From NCBI RefSeq assembly GCF_001583415.1, contig NZ_CP014475.1, positions 1,364,001 to 1,428,000 of the forward strand: a stretch of 64,000 nucleotides of DNA, given 5' to 3'. The stretch comes from Mycolicibacterium phlei (GTDB taxonomy: Bacteria > Actinomycetota > Actinomycetes > Mycobacteriales > Mycobacteriaceae). This document shows positions 44,265 to 54,129 of this stretch, in pieces; position 1 is the stretch's first letter, and every line of letters begins with the position of its first letter. The translations under genes were made by a program, and so were the position numbers. The notes beneath the pieces were generated by a model. It searched no databases and was not told the origin of the DNA. It was given only the letters and a program-made list of their open reading frames with translations.

Positions 44265-45968
44265 CTAAGCTTCCGCCAGGTAGCGGTGTACGAACATCAC
44301 GGCCATCGACCCGTCGCCGACGGCGGCGGCCACGCGCTTCGCCGATTCGGAGCGCACGTCTCCTGCAACAAACACACCCGGCACGCTTGTTTCCAGGTGG
44401 TACGGCGGGCGATCCAGGGTCCAGCCGGCGACCTTGGTGACGTCGGGTCCGGCCAGGATGAACCCGTAGTCGTCCTTGGCGACGATGTCGAGCCAGTCGG
44501 TGCGCGGTTCGGCGCCGATGAAGCAGCACATCCGGTTGCAGGGCACCTTCTCCTGCTCCCCGGACTGCCGGTTGAGCAGCACCAGCCCGGTGAGGTGGTC
44601 GCCGTCGCCGGTGGTGTCGACGACCTCGGTGCAGGTGCGCACGTGGATCCGCGGGTGGTTCTCGATGCGCTCGACCAGGTAGTGCGACATCGACGCCGCC
44701 AGCGACGGGCCGCGCACCAGCAGGGTCACGCTGGCCGCCTTCTTGGCCATGTGCAGGGCGGCCTGACCCGCCGAGTTGGCGCCGCCGACGATGTAGACGT
44801 CCTCGCCGGCGCACTCGTTCTCGTCGGCCACCGAGGCGCCGTAGTAGACGCCGCGGCCCACGTAGTTACAGGCGCCGGGGGAGGGGTCGTCCCAGCAGCC
44901 GCGCACCCCGCGCAGCTGGCGGTACTCGACGCCGGTGGCGACGATGACGGAACGGGCGGCGATCGACTCGCCGCCCTCGAACTCGATGGTCTTGGTCGCC
45001 CCGACCTCGTCGGCGCGTAGCCGGGCGGCGCGGCGGGTGGTGATCACCTCGGCGCCGAACCGTTCGGCCTGCAACCGCGCCGCCAGGGTCAGCTCCGCAC
45101 CCGAGACACCCTTCGGGAAGCCGAGGTAGTTCTCGATGCGGGAACTGCGGCCGGCCTGCCCGCCGGTGGTGGCGGCCTCGATCAGCACGGTCTTGAGGCC
45201 CTCCGACGCGCCGTACACCGCGGCGGCCAGCCCGGCCGGGCCGCCGCCGATCACCGCGAGGTCGTAGAGGTCCAGCGCCGGGTTGGTCGACAGCCCGAGC
45301 ATCGCGGCCAGGTCGGCGTCGTTGGGCTGCACCAGCGTCTCGCCGCCCTCGGTGATCACCACCGGCAGCGAGAACTCGTCGAGGCCGGCGGCGTCGAGCA
45401 GCTGGCGGCCCTTGGGGTCGTCGGCCATGAACGACCGGAACGGATGCTGGTTGCGGGCCAGGAACTGGCGCACCTCCCAGGACCGCTCGCTGTAGCGGTG
45501 CCCGATGACCTTGGTGTGCGGGATCGCGCGGTCCCCGGTCTCGCGCCAGGCCTCGATCAGCGCGTCGAGCACCGGGTACAGCTTCTCCTCCGGCGGGTCC
45601 CACGGCTTGAGCAGGTAGTGGTCCAGGTCGACGACGTTGATGGCGTCGATCGCGGCGTTGGTGTCGGCGTAGGCGGTCAGCAGCACCCGGCGCGCCATCG
45701 GGAAGACGTCCATCGCCGCCTCGAGAAACTCGATGCCGCTCATCTGCGGCATCCGGTAGTCGGCGACGAACACCGCGACGGTCTCGCCGCGCAGCTTGAG
45801 CTGGTTGACGGTCTGCAGCGCGTCGAGGCCGTTCTCGGCGCGCACGATGCGGAAGTCCTCGCCGTAGTGTCGCCGCAGGTCACGGGCGACCGCGCGGGAC
45901 ACCGCGGGATCGTCGTCGACGCTGAGGATGACAGGTTTACGGGACAGTGGGGGCGTGGGGCCGGTCAT
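44265..45968 (-). CDS. Receiver domain fused to a thioredoxin-reductase-like FAD protein
   Basis: The protein has 567 residues. Residues 10-130 form a response-regulator receiver with phospho-acceptor D70 (VFVADYRMPQMSG) and K121. Residues 150-225 look like a thioredoxin/glutaredoxin-type fold without its cysteine pair. From 235 on is a two-domain FAD/NADPH reductase (VIGGGPAGLAAAVYGAS, then VYIVGGANSAGQAALHM). The CxxC redox centre expected after GVYYGAS is absent (SVADENE). It is therefore not an ordinary thioredoxin reductase. It is co-transcribed with a cyclic-nucleotide-domain kinase, suggesting phosphorylation-controlled flavoenzyme activity. Confidence 0.88.
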   Translation of the reverse strand: MTGPTPPLSRKPVILSVDDDPAVSRAVARDLRRHYGEDFRIVRAENGLDALQTVNQLKLRGETVAVFVADYRMPQMSGIEFLEAAMDVFPMARRVLLTAYADTNAAIDAINVVDLDHYLLKPWDPPEEKLYPVLDALIEAWRETGDRAIPHTKVIGHRYSERSWEVRQFLARNQHPFRSFMADDPKGRQLLDAAGLDEFSLPVVITEGGETLVQPNDADLAAMLGLSTNPALDLYDLAVIGGGPAGLAAAVYGASEGLKTVLIEAATTGGQAGRSSRIENYLGFPKGVSGAELTLAARLQAERFGAEVITTRRAARLRADEVGATKTIEFEGGESIAARSVIVATGVEYRQLRGVRGCWDDPSPGACNYVGRGVYYGASVADENECAGEDVYIVGGANSAGQAALHMAKKAASVTLLVRGPSLAASMSHYLVERIENHPRIHVRTCTEVVDTTGDGDHLTGLVLLNRQSGEQEKVPCNRMCCFIGAEPRTDWLDIVAKDDYGFILAGPDVTKVAGWTLDRPPYHLETSVPGVFVAGDVRSESAKRVAAAVGDGSMAVMFVHRYLAEA

Positions 45969-46327
45969 CGCTATCCAGTATGCGCTGCGCGACCGCCCCC
46001 AGCCGATTCGTTTTGCGTCCTTTTCCTGGGGCGGCGGGGTGCTGAGGGTCGCCCCGGCGGCCGATGTGAGACGATTCGAGGGCCCCGACCGCGGGGTTGG
46101 CCGCACGAATTTTGGAGCCTGGCGCAGAGGCGGGTATCGTAGTACGGCGGTGCGCCTGCGTGCGCCGGCTTTTGCGTGCAGTTGGGTTCGTCTGGAATTC
46201 CCGGACAGATTCTCACGTTACTCAATAGTCGGGGCGCAGGCTGTGCCGAGCACGGGCGTTAGCGCAGTACACAGATACGAAACCGACAGAAGATACGAAA
46301 CCCCAGACGACAGGATCGCCAACGAGT
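45969..46327 (+). promoter_or_regulatory. infA: infA upstream region with candidate promoter
   Basis: This 359-bp gap has no recognisable gene. TTGGAG (46112-46117) and TATCGT (46135-46140), 17 bases apart, form a plausible SigA-type promoter with a leader of about 180 bases. A direct repeat lies close to the infA start (46273-46302). The distal part next to the receiver-reductase gene probably also holds that gene's promoter. Confidence 0.5.
46273..46302 (+). repeat. 12-bp direct repeat in the infA leader
   Basis: AGATACGAAACC occurs at 46273-46284 and 46291-46302, 18 bases apart, ending 25 bases before the infA start. Purine-rich and placed in the leader, it may be a translation-related or regulatory element; this is speculative. 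Confidence 0.6.
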
Positions 46328-46549
46328 ATGGCCAAGAAAGACGGTGCCATCGAGGTTGAGGGCCGCGTGATCGAGCCCCTGCCCAATGCGATGTTCCGCA
46401 TTGAGCTGGAAAACGGTCACAAGGTGCTCGCCCACATCAGCGGCAAGATGCGGCAGCACTACATCCGCATCCTGCCCGAGGACCGCGTCGTGGTGGAGCT
46501 CTCTCCCTACGACCTGTCCCGCGGCCGCATTGTGTATCGCTACAAGTAA
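46328..46549 (+). CDS. infA: Translation initiation factor IF-1
   Basis: The protein has 73 residues, one S1-like OB-fold ([36 protein letters not shown]). IF-1 blocks the A site of the 30S subunit during initiation. It is the first gene of the infA-rpmJ-rpsM-rpsK-rpsD-rpoA-rplQ block. Confidence 0.98.
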   Translation: MAKKDGAIEVEGRVIEPLPNAMFRIELENGHKVLAHISGKMRQHYIRILPEDRVVVELSPYDLSRGRIVYRYK

Positions 46550-46596
46550 GCCCGCGCGCCCACCAGACACATCGAAACCAAAGGATCGAAACTGCC

Positions 46597-46710
46597 GTGA
46601 AGGTCAACCCGAGCGTCAAGCCCATTTGCGATAAGTGCAGGGTGATCCGCCGGCATGGTCGGGTCATGGTGATCTGCCAGGATCCGCGCCACAAGCAGCG
46701 GCAGGGTTAG
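46597..46710 (+). CDS. rpmJ: 50S ribosomal protein bL36
   Basis: The protein has only 37 residues. It is the zinc-containing form, with C11, C14, C27 and H32-type ligands ([22 protein letters not shown]). GTG start at 46597, 47 bases after infA. bL36 joins helices of 23S rRNA near the peptidyl transferase side. Confidence 0.95.
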   Translation: MKVNPSVKPICDKCRVIRRHGRVMVICQDPRHKQRQG

Positions 46711-46754
46711 TCAACCCCGCCCGCACAACTGAATGATGAAATCCCAGCGCCACT

Positions 46755-46771
46755 GAGCGGATACGCCGCTC
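46755..46771 (+). promoter_or_regulatory. Hairpin in the rpsM leader
   Basis: GAGCGG and CCGCTC pair around ATACG in the 155-bp gap between rpmJ and rpsM. In E. coli, S4 represses the alpha operon by binding the leader of rpsM; whether this hairpin has any such role is unknown. No gene is seen in the gap. Confidence 0.3.
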
Positions 46772-46865
46772 GACCACGTTCGGTACGGAGGCCGAACCCC
46801 GCGACTCACGAGGGCGGGAACGGGCTGGGACCAGACCTCCGCTAGATAAGAAGGAACACTGCCTG

Positions 46866-47240
46866 ATGGCACGTCTCATGGGCGTTGACCTCCCGCGCGA
46901 TAAGCGCATGGAGATCGCGCTGACCTACATCTACGGCATCGGCCGTACCCGCAGCAACGAGATCCTCGCTGCGACCGGGATCTCGAAGGATCTGCGCACG
47001 AAGGACCTGACCGACGACCAGGTCACCCAGCTTCGTGACTACATCGAAGAGCACTTCAAGGTGGAGGGCGATCTGCGCCGCGAGGTGCAGGCCGACATCC
47101 GCCGCAAGATCGAGATCGGCTGCTACCAGGGTCTGCGGCACCGCCGCGGCCTGCCGGTGCGCGGCCAGCGGACCAAGACCAATGCGCGCACCCGCAAGGG
47201 CCCGAAGCGCACCATCGCGGGCAAGAAGAAGGCCAGGTAA
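46866..47240 (+). CDS. rpsM: 30S ribosomal protein uS13
   Basis: The protein has 124 residues. It has [19 protein letters not shown] at the start and the conserved [20 protein letters not shown] near the end. uS13 contacts the P-site tRNA and the large subunit in the head of the 30S. rpsK follows after 4 bases. Confidence 0.98.
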   Translation: MARLMGVDLPRDKRMEIALTYIYGIGRTRSNEILAATGISKDLRTKDLTDDQVTQLRDYIEEHFKVEGDLRREVQADIRRKIEIGCYQGLRHRRGLPVRGQRTKTNARTRKGPKRTIAGKKKAR

Positions 47241-47244
47241 GCAG

Positions 47245-47661
47245 ATGCCTCCAGCTAAGAAGTCGGCAGCAGGCCCCAAGAAGGGCCAGAAGACCCGTCG
47301 CCGGGAAAAGAAGAACGTCCCGCACGGCGCCGCACACATCAAGAGCACGTTCAACAACACGATCGTTTCGATCACCGACCCGCAGGGCAACGTCATCGCC
47401 TGGGCGTCCTCGGGCCACGTGGGCTTCAAGGGTTCGCGTAAGTCGACCCCGTTCGCCGCGCAGCTGGCCGCCGAGAACGCCGCGCGCAAGGCGCAGGAGC
47501 ACGGCGTGAAGAAGGTCGACGTGTTCGTCAAGGGTCCGGGCTCGGGCCGTGAGACCGCGATCCGCTCGCTGCAGGCCGCCGGCCTCGAGGTCGGCGCGAT
47601 CGCCGATGTCACGCCGCAGCCGCACAACGGCTGCCGTCCGCCGAAGCGTCGCCGGGTCTAG
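47245..47661 (+). CDS. rpsK: 30S ribosomal protein uS11
   Basis: The protein has 138 residues, with a mycobacterial basic N-terminus ([19 protein letters not shown]). The core [15 protein letters not shown] and the end [18 protein letters not shown] are typical. uS11 forms part of the platform and contacts mRNA near the E site. The long upstream open frame is rpsM read in another frame, so ATG 47245 is the start. Confidence 0.98.
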   Translation: MPPAKKSAAGPKKGQKTRRREKKNVPHGAAHIKSTFNNTIVSITDPQGNVIAWASSGHVGFKGSRKSTPFAAQLAAENAARKAQEHGVKKVDVFVKGPGSGRETAIRSLQAAGLEVGAIADVTPQPHNGCRPPKRRRV

Positions 47662-47678
47662 GGGAGGAGAGGAATTCC

Positions 47679-48284
47679 ATGGCTCGTTACACCGGACCCG
47701 CAACCCGCAAGTCGCGCCGCCTGGGCGTCGACCTCGTCGGTGGCGATCAGTCGTTCGAGAAGCGCCCCTACCCGCCCGGCCAGCACGGCCGCGCGCGGAT
47801 CAAGGAGAGCGAATACCGCACCCAGCTGCAGGAGAAGCAGAAGGCCCGCTTCACCTACGGCGTGATGGAGAAGCAGTTCCGCCGCTACTACGAAGAGGCG
47901 AACCGCAAGCCCGGCAAGACCGGTGACAACCTCCTGCAGATCCTGGAGAGCCGGCTGGACAACGTCGTGTACCGCGCCGGCCTGGCGCGCACCCGCCGGA
48001 TGGCCCGCCAGCTGGTCAGCCACGGCCACTTCCTGGTCAACGGTGTCAAGGTCGACATCCCCAGCTACCGGGTGTCGCAGTACGACATCATCGACGTCCG
48101 GGAGAAGTCGCTGAACACGCTGCCGTTCCAGATCGCGCGGGAGACCGCAGGTGAGCGGCCGATCCCGTCGTGGCTGCAGGTCGTCGGCGAGCGTCAGCGC
48201 ATCCTGGTGCACCAGCTGCCGACGCGCGACCAGATCGACGTCCCGCTGACCGAGCAGCTGATCGTCGAGCTTTACTCGAAGTAA
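47679..48284 (+). CDS. rpsD: 30S ribosomal protein uS4
   Basis: The protein has 201 residues. It has the N-terminal domain (YTGPATRKSRRLGVDLVG) without zinc cysteines and the S4 RNA-binding domain (ESRLDNVVYRAGLARTRRMA). It starts 30S assembly at the 5' domain of 16S rRNA. Followed by a strong hairpin and then rpoA. Confidence 0.98.
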   Translation: MARYTGPATRKSRRLGVDLVGGDQSFEKRPYPPGQHGRARIKESEYRTQLQEKQKARFTYGVMEKQFRRYYEEANRKPGKTGDNLLQILESRLDNVVYRAGLARTRRMARQLVSHGHFLVNGVKVDIPSYRVSQYDIIDVREKSLNTLPFQIARETAGERPIPSWLQVVGERQRILVHQLPTRDQIDVPLTEQLIVELYSK

Positions 48285-48291
48285 CACACCT

Positions 48292-48314
48292 CCCGGGGGC
48301 CGCCGGCCCCCGGG
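48292..48314 (+). promoter_or_regulatory. Strong hairpin between rpsD and rpoA
   Basis: CCCGGGGGCC and GGCCCCCGGG pair perfectly over 10 bases around GCC, starting 7 bases after the rpsD stop and 51 bases before rpoA. No T-run follows. It could reduce or separate the transcription of rpoA from the ribosomal genes, or protect the rpsD mRNA. Confidence 0.7.
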
Positions 48315-48338
48315 ATCCCCCTAAGCGGCATCAAATAG

Positions 48339-49418
<1,080 letters not shown>

Positions 49419-49477
49419 GTTAATTTCGTCCCGGCCCTACCTGATACGGGGGTCGGCCCCACATAGGAGAAGTCGCA

Positions 49478-50005
49478 ATGCCCAAGCCCACCAAGGGCCC
49501 TCGCCTCGGCGGGTCGTCCTCGCACCAGAAGGCCCTTCTGGCCAACCTGGCCACGTCGCTCTTCGAGCACGGCCGCATCAAGACGACTGAGCCCAAGGCG
49601 AGGGCGTTGCGGCCCTATGCGGAGAAGCTCATCACCCACGCCAAGAAGGGTGCGCTGCACAACCGGCGCGAGGTGATGAAGAAGATCCGCGACAAGGACG
49701 TCGTGCACACCTTGTTCGCCGAGATCGCGCCGTTCTACGCCGACCGCAACGGCGGCTACACCCGCATCATCAAGGTCGAGAACCGCAAGGGCGACAACGC
49801 CCCGATGGCGGTCATCGAGCTGGTGCGGGAGAAGACGGTGACCGACGAGGCCAACCGGGCGCGCCGTGCCGCGGCTTCGCAGGCCAAGGCTGAGGAAGCC
49901 AAGGCCGAGGAGGCTCCGGCTGAGGAAGCCAAGGCCGAGGAGACCGCTGAGGCTCCCGCCGCCGAGGCCGCCGAGGGCGAAGCCGACAAGGATGCCGACA
50001 AGTAG
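49478..50005 (+). CDS. rplQ: 50S ribosomal protein bL17
   Basis: The protein has 175 residues. The first 120 form the bL17 core ([36 protein letters not shown] region). The C-terminal 55 residues are an alanine- and glutamate-rich tail with repeated KAEEA units, characteristic of mycobacterial bL17. It lies near the tunnel exit. The tail's coding end overlaps the proposed truA start by 14 bases. Confidence 0.97.
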   Translation: MPKPTKGPRLGGSSSHQKALLANLATSLFEHGRIKTTEPKARALRPYAEKLITHAKKGALHNRREVMKKIRDKDVVHTLFAEIAPFYADRNGGYTRIIKVENRKGDNAPMAVIELVREKTVTDEANRARRAAASQAKAEEAKAEEAPAEEAKAEETAEAPAAEAAEGEADKDADK

Positions 50006-50891
50006 TCCTGACGACTCAGTGAACAACCCCGTCACCGCCCCCGGTGGCGGGGTTGTTCGTCTTCGTCTCGACATCGCCTACGACGGAACCGATTTCGCGG
50101 GCTGGGCGGTGCAGGCGAGTCAACGCACCGTGGCCGGGGTGATCGAGGACGCGCTGTCGACGGTGTTCCGCACCCGGATCCAGTTGCGCGCGGCCGGCCG
50201 CACCGACACCGGGGTGCACGCCACCGCTCAGGTGGCCCACGCCGACATCCCCGCCGACGCGCTGCCGCGCGCCTATCCGCGCACCACCCGGCCCGGCGAC
50301 GCCGAGTTCACCCCGCTGGTGCGGCGGCTGGCCCGGCTGCTGCCCGGTGACGTGCGGGTGCTCGACATCGTCCGTGCCCCAGCGGGTTTCGACGCCCGGT
50401 TCTCCGCGCTGCGGCGGCACTACACGTACCGGCTGTCGACGGCGCCGTACGGGGTGGAGCCGCAGGACACCCGGTTCGTCACGGCCTGGCCGCGACCGCT
50501 GGACGTCGATGCGATGAACGAGGCGTCGCGGCCGCTGCTCGGGCTGCACGACTTCGCGGCGTTCTGCCGGCACCGCGAGGGCGCCACCACGATTCGGGAA
50601 CTGCAGCGGCTGGACTGGACCCGTGACGGCCACCGCGTCACCGCACACGTCACCGCCGACGCGTTCTGCTGGTCGATGGTGCGCTCGCTGGTGGGGGCGA
50701 TCCTGGCCGTCGGCGAGCACCGCCGCGAACCGGGTTGGCTGGCAGGGCTGTTGACCGCCGACCGGCGCTCCAGCGAGTTCGCCGCGGCCCCGCCGCAGGG
50801 GCTCACGCTGGTCGGGGTGGACTACCCGCCCGACGACGAGCTCGAAGCCCGCACCCACATCACCCGCGATCTGCGGATCCTCGACAAATAG
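49992..50891 (+). CDS. truA: tRNA pseudouridine(38-40) synthase TruA
   Basis: The protein has 299 residues from ATG 49992. The core begins [20 protein letters not shown]; the catalytic aspartate is in the [12 protein letters not shown] motif, and [11 protein letters not shown] and [19 protein letters not shown] follow. It modifies uridines 38-40 in the anticodon arm. The start is uncertain: ATG 49992 overlaps rplQ and has AAGG nearby, while GTG 50019 is also in frame. A terminator-like hairpin lies inside the 5' coding end. Confidence 0.92.
   Translation: MPTSSPDDSVNNPVTAPGGGVVRLRLDIAYDGTDFAGWAVQASQRTVAGVIEDALSTVFRTRIQLRAAGRTDTGVHATAQVAHADIPADALPRAYPRTTRPGDAEFTPLVRRLARLLPGDVRVLDIVRAPAGFDARFSALRRHYTYRLSTAPYGVEPQDTRFVTAWPRPLDVDAMNEASRPLLGLHDFAAFCRHREGATTIRELQRLDWTRDGHRVTAHVTADAFCWSMVRSLVGAILAVGEHRREPGWLAGLLTADRRSSEFAAAPPQGLTLVGVDYPPDDELEARTHITRDLRILDK
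50021..50058 (+). terminator. Terminator-like hairpin inside the truA 5' end
   Basis: GAACAACCCCG (50021-50031) and CGGGGTTGTTC (50048-50058) pair perfectly over 11 bases, with an inner CACCG / CGGTG stem. It begins 15 bases after the rplQ stop and overlaps the first codons of truA. It may terminate part of the alpha-operon transcription and so lower truA expression. Confidence 0.7.
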
Positions 50892-50896
50892 CGCCG

Positions 50897-51595
50897 CTAG
50901 ATACGGGCGACGATGAAGTCGGCGGCCTGGTTGACCATGCCGGCGTTGATGTAGGCGCGCGCCAGGTGGTCGGGCCAGTTGGCCTGCCAGGTCTCCGGAT
51001 CGGCCGGGTTGCAGATCGGGTCGGCGCCGTGGCACAGCTCGATCGTGCGCTCGTTGTAGAGCGGGTTGAAGTTGGTGATCGGCCCCACCCAGGCGATGCC
51101 GTTGCCGAACAGCGCGACCGCGGCGATATGGCGGTCCATGCCCGGCGGCAGCGGGTTCTTGAAGCCGAACGCCGCGATCGGCGCGGCCAGCACCACGTCG
51201 GTGACCGCGGCGCCCAACGAGTAGCCGCCCAGCACCAGCCGGGTGTCGGGGCAGCGGGCGGCCATGTCCTGGATGCGCGCGCTCATGTCGTTGGCGCCGA
51301 TGTCGACCTGGTAGTCGGCCGGATAGGCGACCGAGTACAGCGCGACGTTCTTCTTGGTCTTACTGCGGATCGCGCCGATGAGCGCGTTGCCGATCGCTCC
51401 GGGTCCGGGCGGCTCGGTGCGGCCCCGGGCGAAGATCAGCTCGGCGTCGGGGCAGGCCGCGGCGGCAGTCGGAACAACAGCGGTGGGTGTGCCGGGCAGA
51501 ACCGACGGGGCGAGCAATCCTGCGATGGCGATGACGATGGCGCCGGCGACGGTGGAACCGCGGCGGCGCAGACGGCCAACAAGATCAGGTTGCAC
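50897..51595 (-). CDS. Cutinase-family serine esterase (diverged copy)
   Basis: The protein has 232 residues from GTG 51595. An N-terminal hydrophobic signal (VAGAIVIAIAGLLAPSVLPG) precedes the mature part starting near AAACPDAELIF. The nucleophile serine is in LGGYSLGAAV, and ADPICNPADPE with a later histidine (WPDHLARA) completes the triad. It differs from its two neighbours by a longer loop between aspartate and histidine. Mycobacterial cutinase-like proteins hydrolyse lipids and esters outside the cell. Similar genes (Rv3451, Rv3452) follow truA in M. tuberculosis. Confidence 0.88.
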   Translation of the reverse strand: MQPDLVGRLRRRGSTVAGAIVIAIAGLLAPSVLPGTPTAVVPTAAAACPDAELIFARGRTEPPGPGAIGNALIGAIRSKTKKNVALYSVAYPADYQVDIGANDMSARIQDMAARCPDTRLVLGGYSLGAAVTDVVLAAPIAAFGFKNPLPPGMDRHIAAVALFGNGIAWVGPITNFNPLYNERTIELCHGADPICNPADPETWQANWPDHLARAYINAGMVNQAADFIVARI

Positions 51596-51645
51596 CCCGC
51601 CGATCTTATCGGATCGAATCGACGTGCCCGAAAAGTCGCGGTCCG

Positions 51646-52284
51646 CTACAGCAGCGGGGCAACGAAGTTCGCCGCCGCGACGGCCATCGCGTGGTAGTCG
51701 CTGTGCGCGAACGGGTTGCGGCCCGGCGAGCAGATCGGATCGCCGTTGGTGCACAGGTCGATGGCCCGGCCTGCGAACATCGGCGACGAGGTGATCGGCT
51801 TGCCGAACTTCGCGGCGGGGTTGCCGAACGCCGCGACCGCCGCGACCTTCTGCGCCAGCCCCGCAGGCAGTGGCTGTCCGATGGTGCCGAGCCCGTCGCC
51901 CAGCGGCGGCACCCCGGCGAGCATGTCGACCACGGCGGCGCCCTGCGAGAACCCGCCGAGCACGACCCGACTGTTCGGGCAGTTCCGCGAGAGGTTGTCG
52001 ATGAACGCCGACGCGTCCGCGGCGCCGTCGGTGGCCAGCGTGAAGTCGTAGCTGGCGGGATAGTTCACCCCGTACGCGGTCAGCGTGCGGCCGCCGATCT
52101 GCGGGCGCAGCGCGTCGACCAGCGACTGGCCGACCCGGCCGATGCCGGGCGGCTCACCGGTCCCGCGAGCGAACACCACCACGACATCGGAGCACTCCTG
52201 CGCCGCGGCGGCCGGCGTCGACAGGAACGGCAGCACACACGCGGCGGCCGCGGTTACGGCGGAGACGAGTACGCGCAACCTCAC
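51646..52284 (-). CDS. Cutinase-family serine esterase
   Basis: The protein has 212 residues. Signal peptide: MRLRVLVSAVTAAAACVLPF, cleavage near AAAAQEC. The nucleophile is in LGGFSQGAAV and the acid and histidine are in GDPICSPGRNPFAHSDY, the normal cutinase spacing. The paired cysteines near the start (QECSDVVV) and before the serine (SRNCPNSRVV) fit the conserved disulfide. An exported lipase or esterase. It lies 50 bases from the diverged cutinase and 36 bases from the third copy. Confidence 0.92.
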   Translation of the reverse strand: MRLRVLVSAVTAAAACVLPFLSTPAAAAQECSDVVVVFARGTGEPPGIGRVGQSLVDALRPQIGGRTLTAYGVNYPASYDFTLATDGAADASAFIDNLSRNCPNSRVVLGGFSQGAAVVDMLAGVPPLGDGLGTIGQPLPAGLAQKVAAVAAFGNPAAKFGKPITSSPMFAGRAIDLCTNGDPICSPGRNPFAHSDYHAMAVAAANFVAPLL

Positions 52285-52320
52285 GGGCTCAGATGATATC
52301 CGGGCCGGTGCGGAATTCGG

Positions 52321-53049
52321 TCAGACCAGGCTCGCGACGAAGCTGGCGGCCTGCTGCGTCAGCCCGGCGCTCACATAGTCGTCGTGCGCGAACGGATTTC
52401 GGCCCCGCGAGCAGATCGGGTCGCCGTCCTTGCACAGATCGATGGCGCGGCCCGCGAACACCGACCGGGTGAGCGGCAGGCTGAACTTGGCGGACGGGTT
52501 ACCGAACACGGCGACGGCGGCGACGTTGGGCAGCAGGCTCGCGGGCAGCGGCGGCGCCGAGCCGACCGCCCCGACCTTGTTGCCCAGCGGCGGCACCCCG
52601 GCGAGCATGTCGACCACCGCGGCGCCCTGCGAGTAGCCGCCCAGTACCAGGCGGGTCTGCGGACAGTTCTGCGCCATGTACGCCACCCGGTTGGTCGCGT
52701 CGATCGCCCCGTCGGCGGCGGCCAGGAAGTCGTAGGACGCCGGGTAGTTCACCGCGTAGCCGTTGACGCTGCGGCCCTGCACCATGGCGCGCAGCGCGTT
52801 GACGAACGCGTCGCCGGGCGTGCCGAGGCCGGGGGTGTCGTTGGTGCCGCGGGCGAAGATCACCTCGATGTCCGGGCACCCCGGCCGCTGCGCCGGGGCC
52901 GCGACCGGTCCCGGATCGGCGCCCGCACCGTGACCAGGGTCGACGGGGCCGGGCGGAGGGCCGGGTTGGGCTGTCGCCAGCGGGACCGGGCCGGCCAGAA
53001 CGGCGACCGCGGCGACGACGGCGGACAGCCGGGCGCGCAGCAAAGTCAC
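52321..53049 (-). CDS. Cutinase-family serine esterase
   Basis: The protein has 242 residues from GTG 53049. Signal peptide MTLLRARLSAVVAAVAVLAG, then a proline- and glycine-rich linker (about 28-50) before the domain starting PGCPDIEVIFARGTND. Catalytic serine is in LGGYSQGAAV and aspartate and histidine in GDPICSRGRNPFAHDDY. The sequence is closest to the middle copy, so the three arose by tandem duplication. Secreted; substrate range unknown. Confidence 0.92.
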   Translation of the reverse strand: MTLLRARLSAVVAAVAVLAGPVPLATAQPGPPPGPVDPGHGAGADPGPVAAPAQRPGCPDIEVIFARGTNDTPGLGTPGDAFVNALRAMVQGRSVNGYAVNYPASYDFLAAADGAIDATNRVAYMAQNCPQTRLVLGGYSQGAAVVDMLAGVPPLGNKVGAVGSAPPLPASLLPNVAAVAVFGNPSAKFSLPLTRSVFAGRAIDLCKDGDPICSRGRNPFAHDDYVSAGLTQQAASFVASLV

Positions 53050-53082
53050 GCCGACATACTCACATACCCGGGTGTCCGCTGC

Positions 53083-54111
53083 CTAGCAGGGCACTTTGTC
53101 CGTGCTCGGCTCGCCTGCCGGACCGTCGGGCCAGGTGACCTCGGTGAGCGCCTCGGCGGACTCGGACCGGTCGCCCGCGCGGGCCAGCGCCAGGCCGGCC
53201 AGCACGATGGCGCCGCCGACGGCCTGCGTCGCGGTCATCGCCTCGCCGAGCAGCACCCACGCCGCCAGCACCGCGAACATCACCTCGGACAGTCCGACCA
53301 GCGACGCGAACCGCGGCTGGAGCCGGGAGATGCCCATGATGCCCAGCGTGTAGGCGACCGCGGTGGCGATGACGCCCAGCGCGACGACCGGAACCAGCCA
53401 CGAGACCGTGAACCCGGCGACCACGGCGTCGTTGGCGGTGAACCTCAGCGGCATCGCACCGCTGATCCCGAGCAGCGTGACCGCGGCCGAGCCGACGACC
53501 AGCCCGGCCGCCGACAGCGTCACCGGGTCGATGCCCTCGCCGTCGGCGCCGTGCGCCGTCTTGGCCGACAGCACGAAGTAACAGGCGGCGCAGACCGCCG
53601 CGGCCAGGCCCCAGCCCACGCCGACCAGGTTGATGTGCGCACCCGCGAACACGTCGAGCACCAGCATGATCCCGGCGATCGCCAGCGCGACGCCGGCCAG
53701 CGTCAAGGTGGTGGGGCGGCGCCGGGTGGTGGCCCAGACCCAGCCGACGACGATGACCGGCGAGGTGTACTCCAGCAGCAGGGCCACGCCGACCGACAGA
53801 TGCGCCACGGCGTTGTAGTAGAAGAGCTGTGCGCCGGCGATCGGGATCACGCCGTAGGCCAGCACGATCCCCGGGTGGCGCAGCGCCTCGCGGATCCAGT
53901 CGCGCTTGAGGATCGTCGCGACGACCGCCATCACCAGCGCGCCACCCGCCAGCCGGGCCACGACCGCCGCGGTCGGGCTCCAGCCGGCGGTCATCAGCGC
54001 CTTGGCGAACGGGCCCGAACTGCCGAACGCCAGCGCAGAGCCCACGGCGAGCATCAGCCCGAGCCGAAAGTGATCTGTGGCCGGACGCGCACCGGTCTCC
54101 GCCACGGCCAT
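53083..54111 (-). CDS. EamA/DMT-family transporter
   Basis: The protein has 342 residues with ten predicted helices arranged as two EamA repeats. The repeats show the typical ends (PVIVVGWVWAT and VMFAVLAAWVLLGEAMTATQ). Such proteins export amino acids or small metabolites. ATG 54111 is preceded by GGGAGG; the longer frame to 54180 reads through the putative operator. It is divergent from the CGNR gene with an AT-rich gap of 67 bp. Confidence 0.88.
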   Translation of the reverse strand: MAVAETGARPATDHFRLGLMLAVGSALAFGSSGPFAKALMTAGWSPTAAVVARLAGGALVMAVVATILKRDWIREALRHPGIVLAYGVIPIAGAQLFYYNAVAHLSVGVALLLEYTSPVIVVGWVWATTRRRPTTLTLAGVALAIAGIMLVLDVFAGAHINLVGVGWGLAAAVCAACYFVLSAKTAHGADGEGIDPVTLSAAGLVVGSAAVTLLGISGAMPLRFTANDAVVAGFTVSWLVPVVALGVIATAVAYTLGIMGISRLQPRFASLVGLSEVMFAVLAAWVLLGEAMTATQAVGGAIVLAGLALARAGDRSESAEALTEVTWPDGPAGEPSTDKVPC

Positions 54112-54129
54112 GACCGCCTCCCGAAGTGT

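Noticed and set aside
42199..44268. 689-codon plus-strand open frame
   Set aside because: Antisense to an F420-type oxidoreductase and the histidine kinase; low-complexity product with no recognisable motif.
44265..45968. Ordinary thioredoxin reductase
   Set aside because: The CxxC centre is missing and a receiver domain is attached.
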